This document shows, piece by piece, positions 1 through 5,765 of a stretch of 14,379 nt of DNA. A program made the position numbers and the translations under genes. Below the pieces are notes generated by a model. That model saw only the letters and a list, made by a program, of their open reading frames with translations. It was not told the origin of the DNA and ran no database searches. Each line of letters starts with the position of its first letter. The first letter of the stretch is position 1. The stretch comes from JACKGW01 sp964586025 (GTDB lineage: Bacteria > Planctomycetota > PLA2 > JAEUHO01). The DNA is taken from contig CAZPGF010000070.1 of assembly GCA_964586025.1 (NCBI GenBank), forward strand, positions 1 to 14,379, given 5' to 3'.

Positions 1-155
1 CTCCACGGCGACCTTCCGCTCCCCGCCTGCGAACCCGGACCGGCGGTGGACGCGATGGGAAGGCACGTCCCGGGCGGAACGGTCGCCATCGGAGTTGTGT
101 GCGGCGCGCGGGGCCTGAACGGTTGGCCGAGCGCCCACCCCTCCCACGACCGTGC

Positions 156-174
156 CCCCCGGACGACCCGGGGG
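156..174 (-). terminator. GC-rich hairpin just after yebC, possible terminator
   Basis: Seven-base-pair stem (CCCCCGG, 156-162, with CCGGGGG, 168-174) and a 5-nt loop, three bases past the yebC stop on the minus strand. There is no U-tract after it, so it is a terminator candidate by position and stability only. The rest of 1-177 shows no gene that I can support on either strand. Confidence 0.35.
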
Positions 175-177
175 CGA

Positions 178-900
178 TCAGGCGAGCGCGGGGAACACGC
201 GCTGGACGTCGTCGTCGGCTTCGAGGGCGTCGATGAGTTCGAGCACGCTCTGCGCGTCGGCGTCCGACAGAACGACGGGCGCCTGGCAGACGAACTCGGT
301 GCCACTCGACACGGGTTCGATTCCCCGCTCCTCGAGGGCGCGCTGCATCGGGCCGAGCGCCGAGAACGCGGTGCGGATGACGAGGAGGGGCTTCCCGTCG
401 TCCCCTTCGCCGTCGAGCAGGTCCTCGAGCCCGTGATCGATCAGGTCGAGTTCCAGCGTGTCGGCATCGATGCCCTCGGCCGGGATGCGGAACACGGCGA
501 TCCGATGGAATTGGAACGCGACGCTGCCCGCGGTGCCGAGGTTGCCGCCGTGCGCCTTGAAGATCGAGCGCACGTTCGCCACGGTGCGCGTCGGGTTGTC
601 GGTGGCCGACTCGACGAGGACCGCGATGCCGTGGGGTGCATACCCCTCGTAGACGACTTCCTCGTACTGGACGGCGTCGTTTCCGGACGCGCGGCGGATC
701 GCCGCCTCCACCTTGTCCTTCGGCATGTTCAGCGCGCGTGCATTCAGCATCACGCGGCGGAGAGCCGGATTGGCGTCGGGCGACGGTCCCCCCGCCTTGA
801 CGGCGATGGCGAGGTCCTTGGCGATGCGGCTGAACTGCTTCGAGATGCGGTTCCAGCGCGCGAACATGGTCGTTTTGCGCTTCTCGAAGATGCGACCCAT
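178..900 (-). CDS. yebC: YebC/PmpR-family protein (YeeN-like subtype)
   Basis: 240 aa, the usual length for the YebC/PmpR family (TACO1 in mitochondria). Family members have been described as DNA-binding transcription regulators and, more recently, as factors easing translation of proline-rich stretches. The N-terminus opens MGRIFEKRK followed by a MFARWNRISKQF segment in place of the common AGHSKWANI. The core motifs AVKAGGP(S)PDANP, NMPKDKVEAAIRRASG, YEEVVYEGYAPHG, TDNPTRTVANVRSIFKAHGGN and GTAGSVAFQF are intact, and the C-terminal LIDALEADDDVQRVF is the normal family ending. The ATG start has GGAGT (907-911) about six bases upstream and a possible -10 at 925-930. It appears monocistronic. 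The family call is certain; which cellular role dominates is not shown by the sequence. Confidence 0.96.
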   Translation of the reverse strand: MGRIFEKRKTTMFARWNRISKQFSRIAKDLAIAVKAGGPSPDANPALRRVMLNARALNMPKDKVEAAIRRASGNDAVQYEEVVYEGYAPHGIAVLVESATDNPTRTVANVRSIFKAHGGNLGTAGSVAFQFHRIAVFRIPAEGIDADTLELDLIDHGLEDLLDGEGDDGKPLLVIRTAFSALGPMQRALEERGIEPVSSGTEFVCQAPVVLSDADAQSVLELIDALEADDDVQRVFPALA

Positions 901-924
901 CGGCGGACTCCGGGTGACGGGAGC

Positions 925-930
925 AGGCTA
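925..930 (-). promoter_or_regulatory. Possible -10 element of yebC
   Basis: On the minus strand GGGTAGCCT contains TAGCCT, of TANNNT type, 24 bases before the yebC ATG. The same GGGTAGNCT core occurs before the pirin gene and the DUF937 gene. No convincing -35 is seen. The leader has room for the Shine-Dalgarno at 907-911. Confidence 0.35.
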
Positions 931-1015
931 CCCTGACTCGTCCCGCGGGCCGACTCGGGGGATCGGGCCACCTCGCACGTCGCGACGGCCTCCCCGATCA
1001 CCGGCGCGTTCGATC

Positions 1016-1032
1016 CTCGGCGGAGCGCCGAG
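1016..1032 (-). terminator. Hairpin downstream of the metallopeptidase gene
   Basis: Perfect 7-bp stem CTCGGCG/CGCCGAG with a 3-nt loop, 65 bases beyond the stop of the minus-strand peptidase gene. No U-tract follows, so its role as a terminator is uncertain. Confidence 0.3.
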
Positions 1033-1097
1033 CGGCGCACGGTCGGGGCCGCTTCGGACGCCCCGTGCCCCGATCAGGCGTCCCACCGCCCGCCGGA

Positions 1098-2087
1098 TCA
1101 ACGACCGCCGTGTCGCATGATGCGCGCGCGGTCCTTCACCTGGGGCCCGGTCTCGAGGTAGGTCACGGCGTGCCCGACCGGAGCGAGCCCGAGTCGCGAG
1201 AAGATCGCCTCGACGTCGGCGAACTCGGCCCGTCGCAGATGACGGTCGGCAATCGGTCGCAGGATCGCCGTTCCCAGCCACGCGTCCGCGGCGTCCAACA
1301 GGTCTCTTCCGCGCACGAGCGTGGTCCGAGCGCCGTAGGTGCGCCACCAGAATGCGACGACGTCGTCGAGCGTTCGGCGCCCTGCGGTGCGCCGACGCAG
1401 TTCGAGATCGACGTCCAGCGCCATGGCGGCGCCGCCCCAATAGACGCGCCAGTACGCGTGGCGGCGGCGCATCTCTCGACTCTCCTCTTCGAGCGGTCTC
1501 CCCGTCCCGCGCGTCGCGCCGCGCGCGAACCCGTCGGCGAGTTGGTTCCACCCCTCCGCCTCGGATTGGAACCCCGCCCGCGTGCGAAGCAGTTCCTGGT
1601 AGTAGGTCACGAAGCCCTCGTTGATCCACGCGTCCGATGGATCGATCCGCGGGAACGCGAGGTGGGTCATCTCGTGGACGGCGATCCACTCGCCGGGCAG
1701 GTCCTCGTCGCATGCCCCGCCGCAAAGGATCAGCTCGAGCCGATCGCCGTCGCGACGCATCGCCTGCCCGAACAGCACCGGATCGCCGGTCTCGCGCCCG
1801 GGCTTTACGGAGACGCGAACGGAGGGCACCGGGAAGCGGCCGAGCAGGCCGGACACCGCGCGCGCCGCGACGCGCAGCCAGTGTTCGATTCCCTCGCGCG
1901 TGGCGCGACGCGGGCCCTGCTCGATCGAGACGTCGAAGCGCGCGCCGCCCTCGACAAACGAGAACGCCTCCTCGCGGTCGATCCGCGTCGCCGCCCCGCT
2001 CGCCGCGGGCTCGGACGAGTGCGCGACGGGCATGACGAGCGTCGTAAGAAGGAGCACGAGCCACGGACCGGCGCTGCACGATCGCAC
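1098..2087 (-). CDS. Secreted M61-like zinc metallopeptidase (gluzincin)
   Basis: 329 aa. The N-terminus (RSCSAGPWLVLLLTTLVMP...HSSEPA) is a Sec-type signal peptide, so the protein is probably periplasmic or lipid-free secreted. A zinc-binding HEMTH lies at 138-142, followed by WINEGFVTYYQELLRTRAG, which supplies the third ligand E157. The later YWRVYWGGAAMALDVDLELR and TAGRRTLDDVV (about 212-243) strongly resemble the conserved C-terminal part of the M61 (glycyl aminopeptidase) catalytic domain. Canonical M61 proteins are about 600 aa with an N-terminal beta domain and a C-terminal PDZ; here both seem reduced or absent, leaving a compact catalytic unit. The start is GTG, chosen because the signal peptide begins there; there is no Shine-Dalgarno, and a TAGTGT -10 ends six bases upstream. 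Substrate unknown. Confidence 0.8.
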   Translation of the reverse strand: MRSCSAGPWLVLLLTTLVMPVAHSSEPAASGAATRIDREEAFSFVEGGARFDVSIEQGPRRATREGIEHWLRVAARAVSGLLGRFPVPSVRVSVKPGRETGDPVLFGQAMRRDGDRLELILCGGACDEDLPGEWIAVHEMTHLAFPRIDPSDAWINEGFVTYYQELLRTRAGFQSEAEGWNQLADGFARGATRGTGRPLEEESREMRRRHAYWRVYWGGAAMALDVDLELRRRTAGRRTLDDVVAFWWRTYGARTTLVRGRDLLDAADAWLGTAILRPIADRHLRRAEFADVEAIFSRLGLAPVGHAVTYLETGPQVKDRARIMRHGGR

Positions 2088-2093
2088 GTCGAA

Positions 2094-2099
2094 ACACTA
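2094..2099 (-). promoter_or_regulatory. Putative -10 (TAGTGT) for a leaderless peptidase transcript
   Basis: Minus strand reads TAGTGT, then TTCGAC, then the GTG start, so the mRNA would begin at or next to the start codon. No Shine-Dalgarno is present. No good -35 is visible. The same spacing is seen at 2493-2498 and 7373-7378. Confidence 0.4.
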
Positions 2100-2299
2100 C
2101 GCGACCCCGAGGGACGTGCCCCGGAGCGAACGGTCGTCGTCCCGTCCCTTCGCGTTCACGGCCCGATCCAGTTCTCGGGTGCGGTGCGGGGCGCTGCGGA
2201 GGGTGACGCGGGGCGGACCCCTCGAGCCCGAAAGGGCAGCGCGACGACCCCGCGTCTGCGAACCCGTGCGTCGGCAACGCCTGCAGGCACCTCACCCCG

Positions 2300-2305
2300 T
2301 ACAAT
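2300..2305 (+). promoter_or_regulatory. -10 element of tRNA-Lys
   Basis: TACAAT, a near-consensus -10 hexamer, sits 16 bases before the mature tRNA 5' end in otherwise very GC-rich DNA. That leaves a short 5' leader for RNase P. A convincing -35 was not found at 16-18 bp spacing. Confidence 0.55.
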
Positions 2306-2321
2306 CCCCGCCTCGAGCCGC

Positions 2322-2396
2322 GGGGGCATAGCTCAGCGGTAGAGCCGCGGCCTTTTAAGCCGTAGGTCGGGGGTTCGAATCCCTCTGCCCCCACCA
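2322..2396 (+). tRNA. tRNA-Lys (anticodon TTT)
   Basis: Complete cloverleaf read by eye. The acceptor stem is GGGGGCA (2322-2328) with TGCCCCC (2386-2392). The D arm is GCTC/GAGC with a short loop. The anticodon stem is GCGGC/GCCGT with loop CTTTTAA, placing anticodon TTT at 2354-2356. The variable loop is AGGTC and the T arm GGGGG/CCCTC with TTCGAAT. The discriminator is A2393, and CCA is encoded at 2394-2396. There is no intron. It decodes AAA/AAG lysine codons. Confidence 0.97.
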
Positions 2397-2492
2397 CCCA
2401 TCCGCCGCCCATGCCGGGCGGGCCCGCCGCGAGCACCGTGGCGTTGGCATTCGAGCCGTGGGTGATCGCGTCGATCCGAACGACGGTTGGGG

Positions 2493-2498
2493 TAGGGT
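2493..2498 (+). promoter_or_regulatory. Putative -10 (TAGGGT) for a leaderless methyltransferase-like transcript
   Basis: TAGGGT ends six bases before the ATG at 2505, so transcription would start about at the A of the ATG. No Shine-Dalgarno lies between. GTCGAT at 2470-2475 (17-bp spacer) is a weak -35 candidate. Confidence 0.4.
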
Positions 2499-2504
2499 TC
2501 GACC

Positions 2505-3281
2505 ATGTCCGCCACGCCGAGCCCGCTCGATCCTTGCCCGCAGTGCGCGCGCCCGGGGGAGTCGATCGACGTCGATACGGCGTGGTGTCCACGCTGCACG
2601 CTGCTCTGGCGTCCTCGCGGTGCGGCGTCGCCCGAGCGACGCTCGAGCGAACCGCCCGCGGCACGGCGGGGGTTTCGCGGCGGATTCTCGGTCGGCGGGG
2701 TGCGCCGTCGTCTCGGCATCGCGCTGCCGCCCCCGGCCGGCGTCGCCGCCGCGATCGGCGCACGACTCGGGCGAGCCCTCGGCGAAGGCGGCGGGCTCGC
2801 GAGGGGGCTCGGTCACGTGCGCGCCCCGCGCGGCTCTCGCATCCTCGTCGCGGGGCCCGACGCCGTGCGGCAGGCCGTGCGTCTCGCCCACGCAGGCTAT
2901 CGGGCGGAATCGATCGGTCGGGGCGACAGCGGTGCGCCGGCCATCCCCCATCACGATCTCCCGCTCGAGCGCCTTCACGAGGCCGGAGGTCGCTTCGATG
3001 TCGTGCTGATCGACGGCGCGCTCGCGGGGGCGGGCGATCCGCGTCGCGTGCTCGAGGCCGCGGCCCGCGCGCTCGCACCCGACGGCGAGGTCGTCGTGAT
3101 CGAAACGCGGGTCGAGGCGCCTCTCGATGTCGCGGCACGGCGACTGGCGACATCCGGCGTGCGGCGCGGATGGAGCGTCGCCGGTCTGCGCGCGCTCGTT
3201 CGCGCGAGTCGGCTCGACGTGCGCGTCAGCCGCCGCCTTCCGCCGGACGAGATCCTGCTTCGCGCGCGGCGCGCCAGCTGA
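2505..3281 (+). CDS. Zinc-ribbon plus SAM-methyltransferase-like protein
   Basis: 258 aa. The N-terminus has two CxxC knuckles (C11/C14 and C28/C31: CPQC and CPRC), a small zinc ribbon. A basic Gly/Arg-rich linker follows (about 50-110). The C-terminal half looks like a class I methyltransferase: ILVAGP at 113-118 in the place of motif I, FDVVLIDG at 164-171, then a helix and APDGEVVVIE at 191-200, and WSVAGLRALVRASRLDVR (223-240), which matches the end of Methyltransf_23/11-type folds. The glycine-rich SAM loop (GxGxG) is not present in standard form, so catalysis is not assured. Start at ATG with a -10 six bases upstream. Its 3' end overlaps the convergent NRS/ER-like gene by 56 bp. Substrate unknown; a sugar or lipid head group is only a guess from the neighbour. 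Confidence 0.72.
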   Translation: MSATPSPLDPCPQCARPGESIDVDTAWCPRCTLLWRPRGAASPERRSSEPPAARRGFRGGFSVGGVRRRLGIALPPPAGVAAAIGARLGRALGEGGGLARGLGHVRAPRGSRILVAGPDAVRQAVRLAHAGYRAESIGRGDSGAPAIPHHDLPLERLHEAGGRFDVVLIDGALAGAGDPRRVLEAAARALAPDGEVVVIETRVEAPLDVAARRLATSGVRRGWSVAGLRALVRASRLDVRVSRRLPPDEILLRARRAS

Positions 3282-4105
3282 TCGCGTAGCGATCGAGGAC
3301 GCGCGGCAACGACACGTCGAACGGCGGCGGCTCGAGCCCCAGTCGCGCGAGCCGCTCGGTCGAGAGGATGCAGTTCGACCGTCCTGCGACCATCCCGCCG
3401 AGCACGACGTCCTCGGGGACGACCTCGAAGCGGATCTCCGGGTCCACGCGTTCGCGGATCGCCGCGAGCACCTCGTCATGGCGCTCGATCCCGGGGTTGA
3501 CGAGGTTCAGGAGTCCCGTGACGCGGCGTTCGATCAGTGCATCCAGCACGGGCCATGCGTCGTCGAGGACGGTCACCGAGTTCGGAACGGACATCACTCG
3601 ACGGAAGCCCATCAGCTTCGTGATCAGGTTGCGCGGATGGGGCTCGGACGAAACCGGCATCCGCAGCCGCACCTGGAGCACGTCGAACTCCGCGAGGCCC
3701 ATCTCGGCGAGCGCCTTGCTGCGGGCGTAGAGGCTGCCGCGGAAGTTTGGGGGGTCGTCCTCGCGGTAGCCGGCTCCCCCACGGTCCCCGGTGTAGAGAC
3801 ACCCGCTCGAGAAGTGGGTCAGGTGCACGCCGGCCTCCGCGGCGACGCGCGCGAGGAGGAGCGGTCCCGCGACGTTGCTGCGCAAGACTTCCCCCGCCCG
3901 CCCCTCGAGCGCGTCCACGTTCGGACGCCCCGTCTTCGCCGCGGCGTTGACCACGTGGGTCGGCGCGTGGCGCTCGAACGCGTCGCGCACGGCCCTCTCG
4001 TCGGCGATGTCGGCGGCGTCATGGACCGCGTCCGGGCGCCGGGCGAGCAGGGCCCGGCCCAGGAAACCCGCTCCGAAGACGAGGAGGCGCGGGGGGGCCT
4101 CTGCC
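3226..4105 (-). CDS. NRS/ER-type dTDP/UDP-4-keto-rhamnose epimerase/reductase (5' end lost in gap)
   Basis: About 293 visible residues of an extended short-chain dehydrogenase. It has the Rossmann nucleotide loop GAGFLGRA at the N-terminus, VVNAAAKTGRPNVDALE, SNVAGPLLLA, SSGCLYTGD, YREDDPPNFRGSLYARSK (catalytic YxxxK), VRLRMPVSSEPHPRNLITK, VPNSVTVLDD, GLLNLVNPG and RSNCILSTERL. In order and spacing these match plant NRS/ER (UER1 and the C-terminal half of RHM enzymes), which epimerise and then reduce the 4-keto-6-deoxy sugar nucleotide to L-rhamnose nucleotide; bacteria usually split this between RmlC and RmlD. The start codon is not in the visible sequence before the N run. Reading through the Ns only reaches a TTG inside a palindrome on the far side, which I do not accept. 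The exact product is inferred from homology. Confidence 0.87.
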
Positions 4106-4115
4106 NNNNNNNNNN
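4106..4115. other. Assembly gap (10 N)
   Basis: Ten Ns in a row. The true length is unknown. The gap removes the start and promoter of the NRS/ER-like gene and means that the adjacency of the left and right halves of the window rests on scaffolding. Confidence 0.99.
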
Positions 4116-4140
4116 CCGGGGAGGCTACCTCCCGCGCATT

Positions 4141-4158
4141 TACTTGTTGCAACAAGTA
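4141..4158. promoter_or_regulatory. Perfect 18-bp palindromic operator
   Basis: TACTTGTTGCAACAAGTA is a perfect inverted repeat, AT-rich within very GC-rich surroundings, and overlaps the likely -35 of the pirin promoter. Length, symmetry and the TTGTTGCAACAA core resemble operators of winged-helix dimers such as MarR-family regulators. No regulator gene lies in the window, so which protein binds is unknown. Confidence 0.65.
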
Positions 4159-4171
4159 TTTAGGGTAGGCT
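4144..4171 (+). promoter_or_regulatory. Promoter of the pirin gene
   Basis: TTGTTG (4144-4149), a 16-bp spacer and TAGGCT (4166-4171), with a 39-base leader to the ATG at 4211. The -35 lies inside the 18-bp palindrome, so a bound dimer would block polymerase. The 16-bp spacing equals that of the rpsB promoter. Confidence 0.5.
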
Positions 4172-4210
4172 CTTCCGCGGGCCGATCGAGCCCCTCAAGG
4201 AGTCCCTCCC

Positions 4211-5014
4211 ATGAACCGACGCGACCTCCTCAAGGCCACGGCCGCCGCGGCCGGTGCCTCGTTCCTCGCCGGAGCGCAGGGTGGTGCCGACGCCGACGGC
4301 GTGCGCCGCCCCCGCCTCGTCGTGCGCCGTGCCCACGAACGCGGCCACGCGAACCACGGCTGGCTCGACGCGTGGCACACGTTCTCCTTCGCCGGCTACC
4401 ACGACGCCGACCACATGGGCTTCCGCGCGTTGCGCGTGATCAACGAGGATCGCGTGCAGGGCGGGCACGGTTTCCCGATGCATCCCCACGCCGACATGGA
4501 GATCGTCACCTGGGTGCTCGAAGGCGCCCTCGAACACAAGGACACGCTGGGCAACGGTTCGACGATCCGGCCCGGCGACATCCAACGGATGAGTGCGGGG
4601 ACGGGCATCCGCCACAGCGAGTTCAACCCCTCGCCCCGCGAGCACACGCATCTGCTCCAGATCTGGCTGTTCCCGGAAAAGCGGGGCGACCCGCCGTCCT
4701 ACGAGCAGGTCCGCTTGGCGGACGGTGCTCTCGACAACCGCCTCGCACGGATCGCCGCGCCGCCCGGCGACAAGGGCGTCGTCACGATCTTCACGCCGTC
4801 GCGGATCTACGCGACCCGACTGGACGAGGGTCGCGACGTGAGTTTCGAGAACGTCCAAGGCCGCCACGCCTGGATCCAGATCGCCCGCGGCGAGGGGGTC
4901 GTGAACGGCATCCCGGTCGGGGCGGGGGACGGCCTGCGCACGAGCGATCCGGGCAGCCTGCGGATCGAGGCCCGCGCCGGCGGACTCGAGGCCCTCCTGT
5001 TCGACCTGGACTGA
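4211..5014 (+). CDS. Tat-exported pirin-family (bicupin) protein, YhhW-like
   Basis: 267 aa. Residues 35-267 match the pirin/YhhW bicupin along its length (ERGHANHGWLD, WHTFSFAGY, GFRALRVINED, HPHADMEIVTWVLEG, MSAGTGIRHSEFNP, LLQIWLFPE). The metal ligands H91, H93, H135 and E137 align with E. coli YhhW H57, H59, H101 and E103 at a constant offset of 34. YhhW-type pirins show quercetin 2,3-dioxygenase activity; the in vivo role is unclear and often tied to redox or aromatic stress. The extra 34 residues begin MNRRDLLK followed by an Ala-rich segment and GAQGG, a twin-arginine signal, so the folded metalloprotein is probably sent to the periplasm. Most pirins are cytosolic. The ATG is set by AAGGAG (4197-4202), eight bases upstream. 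A palindromic operator covers the promoter. Confidence 0.93.
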   Translation: MNRRDLLKATAAAAGASFLAGAQGGADADGVRRPRLVVRRAHERGHANHGWLDAWHTFSFAGYHDADHMGFRALRVINEDRVQGGHGFPMHPHADMEIVTWVLEGALEHKDTLGNGSTIRPGDIQRMSAGTGIRHSEFNPSPREHTHLLQIWLFPEKRGDPPSYEQVRLADGALDNRLARIAAPPGDKGVVTIFTPSRIYATRLDEGRDVSFENVQGRHAWIQIARGEGVVNGIPVGAGDGLRTSDPGSLRIEARAGGLEALLFDLD

Positions 5015-5039
5015 TCCGGGGGGCCCGTCCGCTCCCGGC

Positions 5040-5072
5040 CGCGCCGCCCCGGCATGTCCCGAGGGCGGCGCG
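5040..5072 (+). terminator. Strong hairpin after the pirin gene
   Basis: Ten-base-pair stem CGCGCCGCCC/GGGCGGCGCG, extended inside by CGG/CCG, 25 bases after the pirin stop. There is no U-tract. It lies directly upstream of the possible DUF937 -10 box, so it separates the two transcription units. Confidence 0.5.
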
Positions 5073-5086
5073 CGGTTCGTCCGGGG

Positions 5087-5092
5087 TAGGCT
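5087..5092 (+). promoter_or_regulatory. Possible -10 element of the DUF937 gene
   Basis: GGGTAGGCT, identical to the pirin -10 region, here with TAGGCT 25 bases before the ATG. The -35 position falls in the preceding hairpin and has no recognisable hexamer. Confidence 0.35.
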
Positions 5093-5117
5093 CGGATCCC
5101 CCACCCTGGAGCCTTCC

Positions 5118-5765
5118 ATGTCGAACCTAGGCGACCTTCTCGAAGAGGCCCTCGATCAAGAGGCACTCACACGGATCGGGCAGCGTGTCGGCGCGGATCC
5201 GGTCGCGACGAGGCGCGGTGTCGCCGCGTCGGCTGCGGTCCTGACCGAAGCGCTGCGCAACAACGCGAGGCGCAAGGGCGGCGACCGCGCGCTGTTCGAG
5301 GCGCTGCGTCGCGATCACGACGGCAGCGTGCTCGAACGTCGCGACGACGTGTTCGCCGGCCGGCGCGAGTCGGAAGGCCAGGGCATCCTGCGGCACGTCC
5401 TCGGCGAGAACCAGGACGCGGCGGCCGGTGCGATCGGACAGTTCGCGGGGCTCGACAAGGGTAAGGCCCTGCAACTGCTGATCATGCTCGCGCCCCTGAT
5501 CATGGGCGTGCTCGGCAAGATGCGCACGCAGAAGCAGGTCGAGTCGCCCCACGGATTGCCCGAGATCCTGCGCGGACCGAAGCCGACCGAACGCCCCGCC
5601 CCGAGCGAGGATGGCGGCCTCGGCGGCATCCCCGATCCCGGCGGCGTTCTCGGCGACATCCTCAAGGGCCGCGGCACCGGACAGTCGCCCGGCGGCTCGG
5701 GAGAGGGCGCCGGCGCTCCCGGCTGCATGAGCCTGCTCGGGCCGTTGCTTGGTGGTCGCCGCTAG
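5118..5765 (+). CDS. DUF937 (YidB-like) domain protein
   Basis: 215 aa. Helical N-terminal part (1-135) with the DUF937 pattern: LLEEALDQEALTRIGQRVGAD, a repeat region with NARRKGGDRALFEAL, GILRHVLGEN and the hydrophobic LLIMLAPLIMGVLGK (120-134). The C-terminal 80 residues are Pro/Gly-rich and low complexity, ending GCMSLLGPLLGGRR, with GGVLGDILKG as a second short helical element. Function is not known for the family; the long apolar helix may pack in the fold rather than span a membrane. Start ATG with GGAG (5108-5111) six bases upstream. The 3' end touches or overlaps the rlmN start, so the two genes are probably co-transcribed. Confidence 0.85.
   Translation: MSNLGDLLEEALDQEALTRIGQRVGADPVATRRGVAASAAVLTEALRNNARRKGGDRALFEALRRDHDGSVLERRDDVFAGRRESEGQGILRHVLGENQDAAAGAIGQFAGLDKGKALQLLIMLAPLIMGVLGKMRTQKQVESPHGLPEILRGPKPTERPAPSEDGGLGGIPDPGGVLGDILKGRGTGQSPGGSGEGAGAPGCMSLLGPLLGGRR

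Noticed and set aside
46..936. 296-codon plus-strand frame opposite yebC
   Set aside because: Exact antisense shadow of the well-conserved yebC; no recognisable motif.
2417..2428. 12-bp palindrome GGCGGGCCCGCC after the tRNA as a terminator
   Set aside because: It can form only a 4-bp stem with a 4-nt loop and has no T-run; palindromes of this kind are common at this GC content.
2333..2719. Minus-strand frame containing GRGIRTPDLRLKRPRLYR
   Set aside because: This is the translated antisense of the tRNA-Lys gene, a well-known false protein family. The related frames ending GQRDSNPRPTA and GAEGFEPPTYGL are the same artefact.
928..3153. 741-codon open frame on the minus strand
   Set aside because: It is Arg/Ala/Pro-rich with no domain, and it runs antisense to or out of frame with the peptidase, tRNA and methyltransferase-like genes. 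It is a product of very high GC.
4106..4155. NRS/ER-like start at a TTG (4153-4155) beyond the N run
   Set aside because: The frame across an unknown-length gap is meaningless, and the codon lies inside the operator palindrome of the divergent pirin promoter.
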